From assembly GCA_017428485.1 (NCBI GenBank), contig JAFRQT010000038.1, positions 1 to 62,556 of the forward strand: a DNA stretch of 62,556 nucleotides, given 5' to 3'. Source of the DNA: Bacilli bacterium. GTDB taxonomy: Bacteria > Bacillota_I > Bacilli_A > RF39 > UBA660. This document shows, in pieces, positions 35,914-44,232 of the stretch. The number at the start of each line of letters is the position of its first letter. Within the stretch, counting starts at the first letter, position 1. Position numbers and translations under genes: made by a program. Below the pieces are notes generated by a model, which was given only the letters and a program-made list of their open reading frames with translations, ran no database searches and had not been told where the DNA came from.

Positions 35914-37086
35914 GTGAAGAAACTTAAAATAGCAATGTTTATGGACTCTTGGTATCCAAATGTTGATGGTGTAGTAGTGGTTATGGATAACCTTTTAAAA
36001 AATTTAAATAAGTATGCGGATGTTACGTTAGTTGTTCCAAAAATGGAAAAGAATGAGGATGATAGCATTTATCCTTTTAAAGTAATTAGAGTTGATAGCG
36101 TACCACTTCCAATAAGCAATTATAGAGTAGGACTTGTTGATTTAGAATATTTAAAATTAAAAAAGATATTTGATGATATGGATTTTGATATAATACATAT
36201 TCATTCACCTTTTGCATTAGGAAAATTAGGAATAAGAGTTGCTAAAAGTAAAAAGATTCCTGTTGTTGCAACTATGCATACCAGATGGGAATTTGAATTT
36301 GAAAAATATTTAAAATCTAAAAGAATAGCTAATTTGTGTATTAAATATTTAATTAAATCTTATAATAAATGTAATAGTTGTATTGCATTAAACAAATCAT
36401 TAATTAAAGTATATAATGATTATGGATACAAAGGTAAATATCAAATAATTAATAACGGAACAGATTTGGAAATTGTAAGGGATAAAGAAAAATCATTAGA
36501 TAGAGTAAACAATTTATTTAAATTAAACAAAGATGATATAGTATTTCTCTTTGTTGGCAGAATTGTTAGTTTTAAAAACATATATTTTATTTTAGATACA
36601 TTAAAAGAATTAAAGAATAGAAATTTTAAATTTAAAATGATATATGTTGGAGATGGACCCGATTATGATGAACTCAATAAAAAAATTAGAGAATATAGAC
36701 TATCAAATGAAGTACTATTAGCTGGTAAAATAATGGATAGGGAATTGTTAAAATCAATATATTATAGATCTAATTTATTCTTATTCCCATCACTGTTTGA
36801 TTCATCATCACTTGTCCAAATAGAAGCAGCTTCTCAAGAAACTCCAACTATATTTATAGCAGGTTCAGTTACTTCAGATACAGTTGAAAATAATGTTAAT
36901 GGATTTACTGCTACAGAAGATATTAATGCTTTTGCAGATAGGATAGAAGAGATAATTGATAATAAAAAACTTTATAAAAAAGTGCAAAAAAATGCAAAAA
37001 AAGATTTGGCAAAACCATGGAAAGATGTGGCTTTAGAGACATATAATTACTATTTAAAGGTAATTGAAGAATATAATAATAAGTGA
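35914..37086 (+). CDS. Family 4 glycosyltransferase
   Basis: 390 residues, GTG start at 35914 after CGGTGATAAT. GT-B fold: MFMDSWYPNVDGVVVVMDNL and ATMHTRWEFEF in the N-lobe, FLFVGRIVSFKN and the PSLFDSSSLVQIEAASQETP donor-site motif in the C-lobe. The pattern is like 1,2-diacylglycerol glucosyltransferases that make membrane glycolipids and lipoteichoic acid anchors. Exact acceptor not determined. No membrane helix; peripheral. Confidence 0.9.
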   Translation: MKKLKIAMFMDSWYPNVDGVVVVMDNLLKNLNKYADVTLVVPKMEKNEDDSIYPFKVIRVDSVPLPISNYRVGLVDLEYLKLKKIFDDMDFDIIHIHSPFALGKLGIRVAKSKKIPVVATMHTRWEFEFEKYLKSKRIANLCIKYLIKSYNKCNSCIALNKSLIKVYNDYGYKGKYQIINNGTDLEIVRDKEKSLDRVNNLFKLNKDDIVFLFVGRIVSFKNIYFILDTLKELKNRNFKFKMIYVGDGPDYDELNKKIREYRLSNEVLLAGKIMDRELLKSIYYRSNLFLFPSLFDSSSLVQIEAASQETPTIFIAGSVTSDTVENNVNGFTATEDINAFADRIEEIIDNKKLYKKVQKNAKKDLAKPWKDVALETYNYYLKVIEEYNNK

Positions 37087-37108
37087 ATTTAGTAATATAG
37101 AAACCTTA

Positions 37109-37134
37109 AAATGCTAAGAAATTAGCATTTTTTT
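37109..37134 (+). terminator. Intrinsic terminator of the glycosyltransferase gene
   Basis: AAATGCTAA/TTAGCATTT stem with 4-base loop and T run. Confidence 0.85.
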
Positions 37135-37152
37135 ATGCAAAAAATTAATTAT

Positions 37153-37172
37153 TTTTGGTTTGTAAACCAAAA
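37153..37172. promoter_or_regulatory. Perfect 9-base inverted repeat in the 337-base intergenic region
   Basis: TTTTGGTTT-GT-AAACCAAAA. The following 37190-37300 stretch holds many GTAAA/TTTAC pentamers and two copies of TTTTGTAAATAT (37234 and 37288). No gene is seen between 37087 and 37423. Confidence 0.4.
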
Positions 37173-37347
37173 GTAAACAATCACATCAGATTTTACACAA
37201 TTTTACGCAATTTATATTTAAAAATGTAAAATATTTTGTAAATATATTCTTAAAAAACGTAAATTTTTACAAAACAAATCGAATATCTTTTGTAAATATT
37301 TTCCGGAAATAAGGCAAAAAAACATTAATATAAAGAATAAAAAAAAG

Positions 37348-37376
37348 TTGACAAAAATATAATGTGGTGTTAGCAT
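37348..37376 (+). promoter_or_regulatory. Promoter and leader hairpin of the surface protein gene
   Basis: TTGACA (37348-37353), 17-base spacer, TAGCAT (37371-37376). The leader has an AGGCA-CATA-TGCCT hairpin (37392-37405) directly before the AGGGGGGAT binding site. Confidence 0.65.
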
Positions 37377-37423
37377 ACAGACTCGTATTTCAGGCACATA
37401 TGCCTTAGGGGGGATTTTGAAAT

Positions 37424-40400
37424 ATGAAGAAAATACTAAAATCATTAATTCTAGTTTTCATGTTCATGTTTGCTTTTGCAGTTGTAGCAAATGCTGATGA
37501 AACAGAATTAGATGAAACTAACGTACAAGAAAATGTACAAGAAGAAAAAATCGAAGGAAAGGTTGAAGAAGAGAAAACTGAAGAAGTTAGAACTGATAAT
37601 ACAGTTAATGAAGAACAACCAGTAGAGCCAACAGAAAAACCTAAACAAGAAGAAGTAAAAGTTGAGGAAGGTCAAAAATCAGAAGTTCCTACAAAAGAAG
37701 AAACAAAAACTGAAGAACCAAAAAGAGATGAACCAACAAAAGCTGATTCAGATGAACCAACTGTTGGAAAAGTAAATGTTGTAGTAATAGATACAAGAAC
37801 AGGTTCTCCAATATATACATTAGAAGCACTTTCTGATGCAACATCTACAACAGCCCAATCAGTATTCAATATGTTCAAACCAAATATGAGTGAAGCATTC
37901 ATCATAAATGAAAAATTATATACTCATAAATTTATTGGATTTTTTGATGCTGCTGAAGGTGGCACTCAAATAACTAGTGGTTATAGTAATAGTACACTAT
38001 ATGACGGATTAAGTAGAATAACATGTAATTCAACTGTTGGTAACGCACGTAATTATAATTTAACAGTTAAAGCAAATGAGGATTTAACAACAGAAAAAAC
38101 AGTTTATGTTTATGCAAGATTTGAAACAACTGCTAAACCAAATGGAAAGGTAACAATAAATGTTATCGATACAAGAACAGGTAATGTAGTAGATACACTT
38201 GTTACTTATGCAACAGATGGTGGTACAACTGCAAATAATAATAAATTACTTAAAGCATTTTTTCCAAATATGTATGTAAGTGGTACAAACTTAGAAGACA
38301 GATTAAACGGAAAAAAATATATATTTAAAGGATTCTATACTAGTGAAAATGGAACAACTCAAATTACTAATACATTTACTCCAGGGGATGCATATCCTGA
38401 ACTAGATACTTTAAAAGTAACTAGTGTTCTTAGTACTTCAAACTGGACAAGTCATAGACTAAGAGCTTTTGCAAAAAATAGTAATAGTGTAGATAACACA
38501 TATAATGTTTATGCATTATGGGAAGAAAAGAAAAGTACAAAGCTAACAATAATATTTAAAGAATTATCTGAAAGTGGAACAGTATTAAATGATACACAAA
38601 ATGAAGTTGTTTTATCAGTAACAAATACAATAGACTTAGGTGATGGTCAAATACAAAAATCTAAAAAATTAAATGTTACTGAATTTATCAGTGGTGATTA
38701 TAAATATATTGTAGATGGATGGTATGAAGAGGATGGTGTTACACCAGTTCCAGAATCTATGTATGTAAATGGTGATCCATTACAAATTCAAGTTCCATTT
38801 ACTTGTACACAAGATTCACCTGATGAATTAACATTAACTTATGTATTAGTATGGAAAGAATATTTAAATCCAAAATATAAATTTAATATAGTTGATGAAG
38901 TATCTGATGGTGATCATCATTGGGATAATACAAGCGGACACTATGGAGATTATACACATACATTTAAAAAACCAAGTGACAAAACTCATTATCAATTCGT
39001 AAATTATAGAATGGATAATATAGTAAAAAATGCAGGAGAATCATATACTCATGATATATCTGCTCAAGGTTATGGCACAGAGTTAGAAGAAACATTCTAT
39101 GCTTGGTGGAAAGCAGATGTAACATTAATTTTATTAGATGGATCTAAAGAATTAGGAAGAGGATCAAGCTTTAGTAGAATTAGTGTTAGTGATGTATTAG
39201 AAAATAATCCAACTAAGATAGGCTATAGATTCTTAGGATGGACTGATGAAGAAGATAATGATGTAACAACATTAACATTTGAACCTGATGAAGAATCAAC
39301 AAACCCAACACCAAAAACAGTAAAACTTTATGCTAAATGGGAACAAACAATGGTAAATGTTGATGTTACTAAAGTTTGGGATGATAATGATGATAATGAT
39401 AGAATTAGACCAGACAGTGTAACAGTTTATTTAAACAATGAAGAAACAGGAGCAACAGTAGATACAGTTACATTAAATGAAGATAATGAATGGACACATA
39501 CATTCACTGCTCCAGAATATGACGGAGAAAACAAAGTATCTTACATTGTTGCTGAAGCAGAAGTTCCAGGATATACACCAAGTATTACTGGAGATATGGA
39601 AAATGGATTTGAAATCAAGAATACTCATGAAAACAGTCAAGTACAAGTTACAGTTAATAAAGTATGGAATGACAATAATGACAACGATAGAATTAGACCT
39701 AATAGCGTAACAGTACACATCAAAGTAAAAGGATCAGATGATGTAGTTGATACAGTTACATTAAACGAAGACAATAAATGGACATATACATTCAGTGTTG
39801 ATGAAAAATTAGCTGGAGAAACATTAGAATATGAAATAACTGAAGATGACGTTGAAGGATATACACCAAATATAACTGGAGATATGAAAAACGGATTCGA
39901 AGTTGAAAACAAACATGAAAACAATCAAGTAGATATTACAGTTACAAAAGTATGGACTGATGATAATAACAATGATAGAATTAGACCAAACAGTGTAACA
40001 GTACACATCAAAGTAAAAGGATCAGATGATGTAGTTGATACAGTTACATTAAATGAAGACAATAAATGGACAGCTACATTTACTGTAGATGAAAAACTAG
40101 CTGGAGAGACATTAGAATATGAAATAACTGAAGATGAAGTAGAAGGATATACTCCAAATATTACTGGAGATATGACTAACGGATTTGAAATTGAAAATGT
40201 TCATGAAAACGAACAAGTTAAAATAACTGTAATTAAAACTTGGGATGATAATTATGATGAAGATGAAGTTCGTCCTACTAGCGTAACAGTAAACTTAATG
40301 AATGGTGAAACTATAGTTGATACAGTAACATTAAGTGAAGAAAATGAATGGACACACACATTCACTGCTGATATGAAAGTAAATGGAACTACTATTGAAT

Positions 40401-40675
40401 ATACAGTATCAGAAGATGATGTAGAATTCTACGAGCCAACAATTACTGGAAGTATGGAAGATGGATTCGAAATTAAGAATTATCATGAACCATGGCCAAA
40501 AGGAGATGGCGATGAAGATGAACCAACACCAGAGCCAACACCAGAGCCAGAGCCAGAAGAACCAAGCAACAATCCTAAAACAGGAGATAACATTATAATT
40601 AATATTATTATGTTAATAGTTAGTATGTTAGGACTTGCAAGTGCAACACTATATGTAAAAAAATATAATAATTAA
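37424..40675 (+). CDS. Sortase-anchored surface protein with Cna_B repeats
   Basis: 1,083 residues. Signal peptide (1-25), Glu/Lys/Thr-rich stalk (26-115), two related units each with VIDTRTG (about 118 and 240), InlB-type strand repeats (about 375-640), four 96-residue Cna_B domains (about 642-1025), a Pro/Glu tail, NPKTG at about 1050, a membrane helix and a KKYNN tail. Cna_B units carry the VTKVWxD Lys used for internal isopeptide bonds, which stiffen stalks. The NPKTG signal suits a class B sortase, encoded next. Likely adhesin or structural stalk; ligand unknown. Start follows AGGGGGGATT. Confidence 0.92.
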   Translation: MKKILKSLILVFMFMFAFAVVANADETELDETNVQENVQEEKIEGKVEEEKTEEVRTDNTVNEEQPVEPTEKPKQEEVKVEEGQKSEVPTKEETKTEEPKRDEPTKADSDEPTVGKVNVVVIDTRTGSPIYTLEALSDATSTTAQSVFNMFKPNMSEAFIINEKLYTHKFIGFFDAAEGGTQITSGYSNSTLYDGLSRITCNSTVGNARNYNLTVKANEDLTTEKTVYVYARFETTAKPNGKVTINVIDTRTGNVVDTLVTYATDGGTTANNNKLLKAFFPNMYVSGTNLEDRLNGKKYIFKGFYTSENGTTQITNTFTPGDAYPELDTLKVTSVLSTSNWTSHRLRAFAKNSNSVDNTYNVYALWEEKKSTKLTIIFKELSESGTVLNDTQNEVVLSVTNTIDLGDGQIQKSKKLNVTEFISGDYKYIVDGWYEEDGVTPVPESMYVNGDPLQIQVPFTCTQDSPDELTLTYVLVWKEYLNPKYKFNIVDEVSDGDHHWDNTSGHYGDYTHTFKKPSDKTHYQFVNYRMDNIVKNAGESYTHDISAQGYGTELEETFYAWWKADVTLILLDGSKELGRGSSFSRISVSDVLENNPTKIGYRFLGWTDEEDNDVTTLTFEPDEESTNPTPKTVKLYAKWEQTMVNVDVTKVWDDNDDNDRIRPDSVTVYLNNEETGATVDTVTLNEDNEWTHTFTAPEYDGENKVSYIVAEAEVPGYTPSITGDMENGFEIKNTHENSQVQVTVNKVWNDNNDNDRIRPNSVTVHIKVKGSDDVVDTVTLNEDNKWTYTFSVDEKLAGETLEYEITEDDVEGYTPNITGDMKNGFEVENKHENNQVDITVTKVWTDDNNNDRIRPNSVTVHIKVKGSDDVVDTVTLNEDNKWTATFTVDEKLAGETLEYEITEDEVEGYTPNITGDMTNGFEIENVHENEQVKITVIKTWDDNYDEDEVRPTSVTVNLMNGETIVDTVTLSEENEWTHTFTADMKVNGTTIEYTVSEDDVEFYEPTITGSMEDGFEIKNYHEPWPKGDGDEDEPTPEPTPEPEPEEPSNNPKTGDNIIINIIMLIVSMLGLASATLYVKKYNN
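39351..40500 (+). repeat. Four tandem 288-base Cna_B repeats
   Basis: Units begin near 39351, 39639, 39927 and 40215, exactly 288 bases apart. Units two and three are almost identical in DNA from the middle on (around 39710 and 39998), pointing to recent duplication or gene conversion. Confidence 0.85.
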
Positions 40676-40683
40676 TATTAACT

Positions 40684-40706
40684 GACTAGCATAGCTAGTC
40701 TTTTAA
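40684..40706 (+). terminator. Terminator between surface protein and sortase
   Basis: GACTAGC/GCTAGTC stem, 3-base loop, four T. The short T tract suggests partial read-through into the sortase gene. Confidence 0.65.
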
Positions 40707-40724
40707 TTTAAAGGGGGAATATAT

Positions 40725-41465
40725 ATGAAGAAAAAATTTAAAAAATACTTATTATTAGTATTTATTTTGATATGTTTTATTAGTGTATTATATTTCTCTT
40801 ATAAAATAATAACTTATAAAAAAGATTTAGATGTTAATGATAATATTAAAAATGAAATAAATGAATTTGTTATTGAAGATAATGAAAATAAATATAATAT
40901 TGATTTTAAATCATTAAAAGAAAAGAATCCTGATACAGTTGCATATATAAAAGTAAATAATAGTAAAATAGATTATGTTGTTGTAAAAGGTAAAGATAAT
41001 AAATATTATTTAAAACATAATTTCAATAAAGAAAAAAATAGAGCAGGATGGATATTTGCAGACTTTCATAATAAATTTGATGAGAGCGATAAAAATATAG
41101 TTATATATGGTCATAATATGAATAATGGTAGTATGTTTGGAACATTAAAATATACTCTGAATAAAGAATGGTATCTGAATAAAGATAATCATATGATAGA
41201 TTTAGTTACTGAAAATAAAACATATACTTATCAAGTGTTTTCAATTTATCGTATTGATGCTGAAGATTATTATATAAATACTATATTTAAAACAGATAAA
41301 GGATTTGAAAAATTTGTTAAGAAAATTAAATCTAGATCAGTATATAAATTCAATGTAGATGTAACAAAAAATGACAAAATATTAACACTTTCAAGTTGCG
41401 TTGGAATTAAAGGAAAAAGAGTAGCTCTTCATGCTAAATTAGTTGAAGAAGTGGACAACACTTGA
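40725..41465 (+). CDS. Class B sortase
   Basis: 246 residues with one N-terminal membrane helix (about 8-29) and an extracytoplasmic sortase domain. Catalytic residues are His130 (VIYGHNM), Cys225 (LTLSSCVG) and Arg232 (GKRVALHA). The SrtB-type inserts and RAGWIFADF segment are present. It cleaves NPxTG/N-like signals and links proteins to peptidoglycan; the NPKTG protein just upstream is the likely substrate. Strong AAGGGGGAAT binding site. Confidence 0.93.
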   Translation: MKKKFKKYLLLVFILICFISVLYFSYKIITYKKDLDVNDNIKNEINEFVIEDNENKYNIDFKSLKEKNPDTVAYIKVNNSKIDYVVVKGKDNKYYLKHNFNKEKNRAGWIFADFHNKFDESDKNIVIYGHNMNNGSMFGTLKYTLNKEWYLNKDNHMIDLVTENKTYTYQVFSIYRIDAEDYYINTIFKTDKGFEKFVKKIKSRSVYKFNVDVTKNDKILTLSSCVGIKGKRVALHAKLVEEVDNT

Positions 41466-41490
41466 AGTTTTTAAGAAAATATGCTATTAT
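41462..41490 (+). promoter_or_regulatory. Promoter of the trpS T-box transcript
   Basis: TTGAAG (41462-41467), 17-base spacer, extended TGC-TATTAT (41485-41490). The -35 overlaps the sortase stop. Confidence 0.7.
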
Positions 41491-41499
41491 TAATACGTA

Positions 41500-41733
41500 C
41501 TTAAATTGTTGATTTGGAGTAGTAATTATCAATAAAACATTTTAGAGAGAAATAGGCGGGTGAAATATTTCATGTTTTAGATAATGAATGGACCAATGAA
41601 AGTTTTCCGGAAATAAAAGTATGGAAAAACGGACTTCCTTCCGTTATCAAAGGACATATATGTTGGTATATGAACGAAAGGTGGCAAAATAAGTTTATAA
41701 TCTTATCCTATGTTCTAGGGTAAGATTTTTTTT
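41500..41733 (+). ncRNA. T-box leader of trpS (tRNA-Trp sensing)
   Basis: The 355-base gap before trpS holds a T-box. The AGAGAGA bulge element is at about 41534, the specifier is TGG (41589-41591) in GAATGGACC, and the T-box core AAAGGTGGCA is at about 41678-41687. The base after UGG is C and would pair with the discriminator G of the tRNA-Trp at 26992. A terminator follows. Uncharged tRNA-Trp should favour the antiterminator and switch trpS on. Confidence 0.88.
41699..41733 (+). terminator. T-box terminator
   Basis: AATCTTATCC/GGGTAAGATT stem followed by eight T. Confidence 0.87.
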
Positions 41734-41744
41734 GGAGGTAAATT

Positions 41745-41780
41745 ATGAATATGTATAAGCGATGGTGTTCCTCATTATAA
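41745..41780 (+). CDS. 11-residue leader-like ORF with a Trp codon
   Basis: MNMYKRWCSSL with a strong GGAGG six bases before its ATG, lying between the T-box terminator and trpS (40 bases before the trpS ATG). It has a well-placed binding site and one Trp codon, so it may be translated and affect trpS expression. Too short to judge by sequence; could also be chance. Confidence 0.4.
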   Translation: MNMYKRWCSSL

Positions 41781-41820
41781 AAGCAAAACAAAATAATAAG
41801 AAAGAGAAGAGGAGATAATT

Positions 41821-42909
41821 ATGAAAAAAATTATATTAACTGCAGATAGACCTACAGGTAAATTACATATAGGACACTATGTAGGATCTTTAATGCAAAG
41901 AGTAAAATTACAAAATGAAGGTAATTATGATGAATATATTATTATGATTGCTGATGCACAAGCTTTAACAGATAATTCCGGTAACATTGTAAAAGTTAGA
42001 GATAATGTACTAGAAGTAATGTTAGATTATTTAGCAGTAGGACTTGATCCTAAGAAAGTAACATTTTGTATTCAATCACAGATACCAGCTTTATCAGAAT
42101 TAACAATGTACTATATGAATCTGGTAACTCTACCAAGAGTACTTAGAAATCCAACTGTTAAAAGTGAAATTGCACAAAAAGATTATGATAAAGATGAGGC
42201 TGGAGTACCTGTTGGTTTTGCATGCTATCCAATAAGTCAAGCCGCAGATATAACAGCATTTAAAGCTAATATTATACCTGTTGGTGATGATCAAGAACCA
42301 ATGTTAGAACAAACACGTGAAATAGTAAGATCATTTAATAGAACTTATAATAAAGATGTACTTGTTGAATGCAAAGCAGTACTTCCTGAAAATGAAATAT
42401 GTTATCGTTTAGTTGGAACAGATGGAAATGCTAAAATGAGTAAATCTTTAAATAATTGTATATATTTATCTGATGATGAAAATACAATTAAAAAGAAAGT
42501 TAATTCTATTATGTCATTTCCAAGAAATATTGAAGATCCAGGAATTATTGAAGGAAATGTATTATTTACTTATTTAAATGTATTTGCAAATGATGAACAT
42601 TTTAAAAAATACTATCCTGAATTTAAAAATATTACTGAGCTTACAAACGCTTATAAACAAGGTGGCATTGGAGATGGTAGAATTAAACAATTCCTAAATG
42701 AAGTAATGCAAGATACAATTAGACCATTTAGAGAAAGAAGGCATGGATTCGAACGTCAAATTCCAATGCTCATAGAAATATTAAATGAAGGTACTAAACA
42801 TGCTAATGAACTTGCTAATCAAACTCTAAAAGAAGTAAAAGAAGCAATGGGTATCAATTATTTTGATGATACTAATTTTATTAAAGAACAAATTAATAAA
42901 TACAATTAA
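41821..42909 (+). CDS. trpS: Tryptophanyl-tRNA synthetase
   Basis: 362 residues. Class I motifs: PTGKLHIGHYVGSL (HIGH) near the start and GNAKMSKSLNNCIYL (KMSKS). VGDDQEPMLEQTREIVR is the typical WRS segment. Start follows AGGAGATAATT. It charges the tRNA-Trp and is controlled by the T-box upstream. Ends in a hairpin terminator. Confidence 0.97.
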   Translation: MKKIILTADRPTGKLHIGHYVGSLMQRVKLQNEGNYDEYIIMIADAQALTDNSGNIVKVRDNVLEVMLDYLAVGLDPKKVTFCIQSQIPALSELTMYYMNLVTLPRVLRNPTVKSEIAQKDYDKDEAGVPVGFACYPISQAADITAFKANIIPVGDDQEPMLEQTREIVRSFNRTYNKDVLVECKAVLPENEICYRLVGTDGNAKMSKSLNNCIYLSDDENTIKKKVNSIMSFPRNIEDPGIIEGNVLFTYLNVFANDEHFKKYYPEFKNITELTNAYKQGGIGDGRIKQFLNEVMQDTIRPFRERRHGFERQIPMLIEILNEGTKHANELANQTLKEVKEAMGINYFDDTNFIKEQINKYN

Positions 42910-42923
42910 CAATATTTGTATAG

Positions 42924-42953
42924 AAAAGTATATTAAAAAATATACTTTTTTTT
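42924..42953 (+). terminator. Intrinsic terminator of trpS
   Basis: AAAAGTATA/TATACTTTT stem followed by eight T. Confidence 0.85.
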
Positions 42954-43023
42954 AGTTAAAAGAAGTGTTTTAATAATTAATTTCCTAATTATATTATTAG
43001 GAGGTTATAATAAATAATATATT

Positions 43024-44028
43024 ATGTTAGATAGAAGTTTTAATAAAATAATTGATTTAATAGAAAATAGAAAGAATAATGCCTATAAAAAAATAAATGA
43101 AGAGCTTATACTACTATACTTAGATGTTGGAAAATATTTATATGAATTACAACAGAATAGTAGATATGGTGATAAAATAACTACAAAAGCAGCAAACTTT
43201 ATAAAAAATAAATATCCAAATATTAAAGGTTTTAATAAAAGAAATATAGAAAGAATGATACAATTTTATAAAACATATAAGGATGATAAGATTGCGTCGA
43301 CACTGTTGACGCAATTGAATTGGTCAAATAATATACTTATTTTAAGTAACACTCATACAATGGAAGAAAGACATTTTTATTTAAAATTGGCAGTAAAAGA
43401 AAGATATTCAGTAAGAGAGTTGAATAGGCAATTACAATCTTCATATTATCAAAGATATATGTTATCTAATGGAGTGTCTTTAAAAAGTACAAAAGAAATA
43501 ATAAATGAGGCTGATGATTTTCCAAATACTAGAATACTAGATATGTATAGTTTAGAATTCTTAGATTTACCTAAAGAATTTTCTGAAAATGATTTTAAAA
43601 AAGCAATAATAAATAATTTAAAAGATTTTATTTTGGAAATTGGAAAAGATTTTACTTTTATAGGTGATGAATATAGAATACAAGTCGGTAATCATGATTA
43701 TTATATTGATTTATTATTTTATAATCGTGAATTATTGTGTTTAGTTGCCTTTGAATTAAAACTTGGAGAATTTATACCTGAATATATTGGAAAAATGAAT
43801 TTATATTTAGAAGCATTAGATAGAGATATTAAAAAAGCAAATGAAAATCCTAGCGTGGGAATAGTATTATGTAGTTCAAAAGATAAAGATGTAGTCGAAT
43901 ACTCATTGAGTAAAAACATGTCACAAACTATGATTTTTGAATACAAATTAAAACTAATTAATCAAAAAGTATTAAAAGATAAATTAAAAGAAGTAAAAAG
44001 CCTTATAGAAAATAGAAAAAAATATTAA
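43024..44028 (+). CDS. DUF1016 / YhcG-type PDDEXK nuclease
   Basis: 334 residues. N-terminal helical DUF1016 domain (about 10-165, SVRELNRQLQSSYYQRYML) and C-terminal PDDEXK domain with YYIDLLFYNRELLCLVAFELK (Asp, Glu-x-Lys core). The family is found in accessory regions and has been linked to defence and to DNA repair; activity of most members is untested. The AGGAGG site is about 18 bases from the ATG, but an in-frame TAA rules out an earlier start. Confidence 0.9.
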   Translation: MLDRSFNKIIDLIENRKNNAYKKINEELILLYLDVGKYLYELQQNSRYGDKITTKAANFIKNKYPNIKGFNKRNIERMIQFYKTYKDDKIASTLLTQLNWSNNILILSNTHTMEERHFYLKLAVKERYSVRELNRQLQSSYYQRYMLSNGVSLKSTKEIINEADDFPNTRILDMYSLEFLDLPKEFSENDFKKAIINNLKDFILEIGKDFTFIGDEYRIQVGNHDYYIDLLFYNRELLCLVAFELKLGEFIPEYIGKMNLYLEALDRDIKKANENPSVGIVLCSSKDKDVVEYSLSKNMSQTMIFEYKLKLINQKVLKDKLKEVKSLIENRKKY

Positions 44029-44033
44029 ATATA

Positions 44034-44062
44034 TTGACATTAATTAAAATTAGTGGTAAATT
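44034..44062 (+). promoter_or_regulatory. Promoter of the Cys-rich peptide / rel unit
   Basis: TTGACA (44034-44039), 17-base spacer, TAAATT (44057-44062). Confidence 0.6.
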
Positions 44063-44094
44063 GGTTCTATTATTTTAAAAAATGAGGAACCAAT

Positions 44095-44181
44095 ATGAAG
44101 AATTTATGCAATGATAATTTTTGTAATATAATTAGTTGCATTTATGACTGCAAATATTTTGGTTGCGATGAATTAAAATAA
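44095..44181 (+). CDS. 28-residue cysteine-rich peptide
   Basis: ATG at 44095 seven bases after GAGGA. Cys at positions 5, 10, 15, 19 and 24 (CX4CX4CX3CX4C), acidic overall, no leader or hydrophobic core. It has its own promoter, and its stop lies one base before a strong terminator that precedes rel. It could be a metal-binding microprotein, a precursor peptide, or a regulatory leader for rel. No modification enzyme is encoded nearby. Confidence 0.55.
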   Translation: MKNLCNDNFCNIISCIYDCKYFGCDELK

Positions 44182-44182
44182 T

Positions 44183-44216
44183 AACGGAGCAAAGCGACAA
44201 GCTTGTTCCGTTTTTG
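44183..44216 (+). terminator. Terminator between the Cys-rich peptide and rel
   Basis: AACGGA-GCAA/TTGT-TCCGTT stem with an inner GC/GC pair, then TTTTTGTTT; ends four bases before the rel binding site. Confidence 0.85.
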
Positions 44217-44232
44217 TTTAGGAGGTATTTTT

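Noticed and set aside
37299..37312. 14-base TTTTCCGGAAATAA shared with 41603-41616 in the T-box leader
   Set aside because: Includes the self-complementary TTTCCGGAAA core, but only two copies, in unrelated contexts; probably chance in AT-rich DNA.
39473..40006. Several frames of 60-95 codons inside the Cna_B repeats on both strands
   Set aside because: Same pattern repeats every 288 bases because the real gene is repetitive; no binding sites or domain content.
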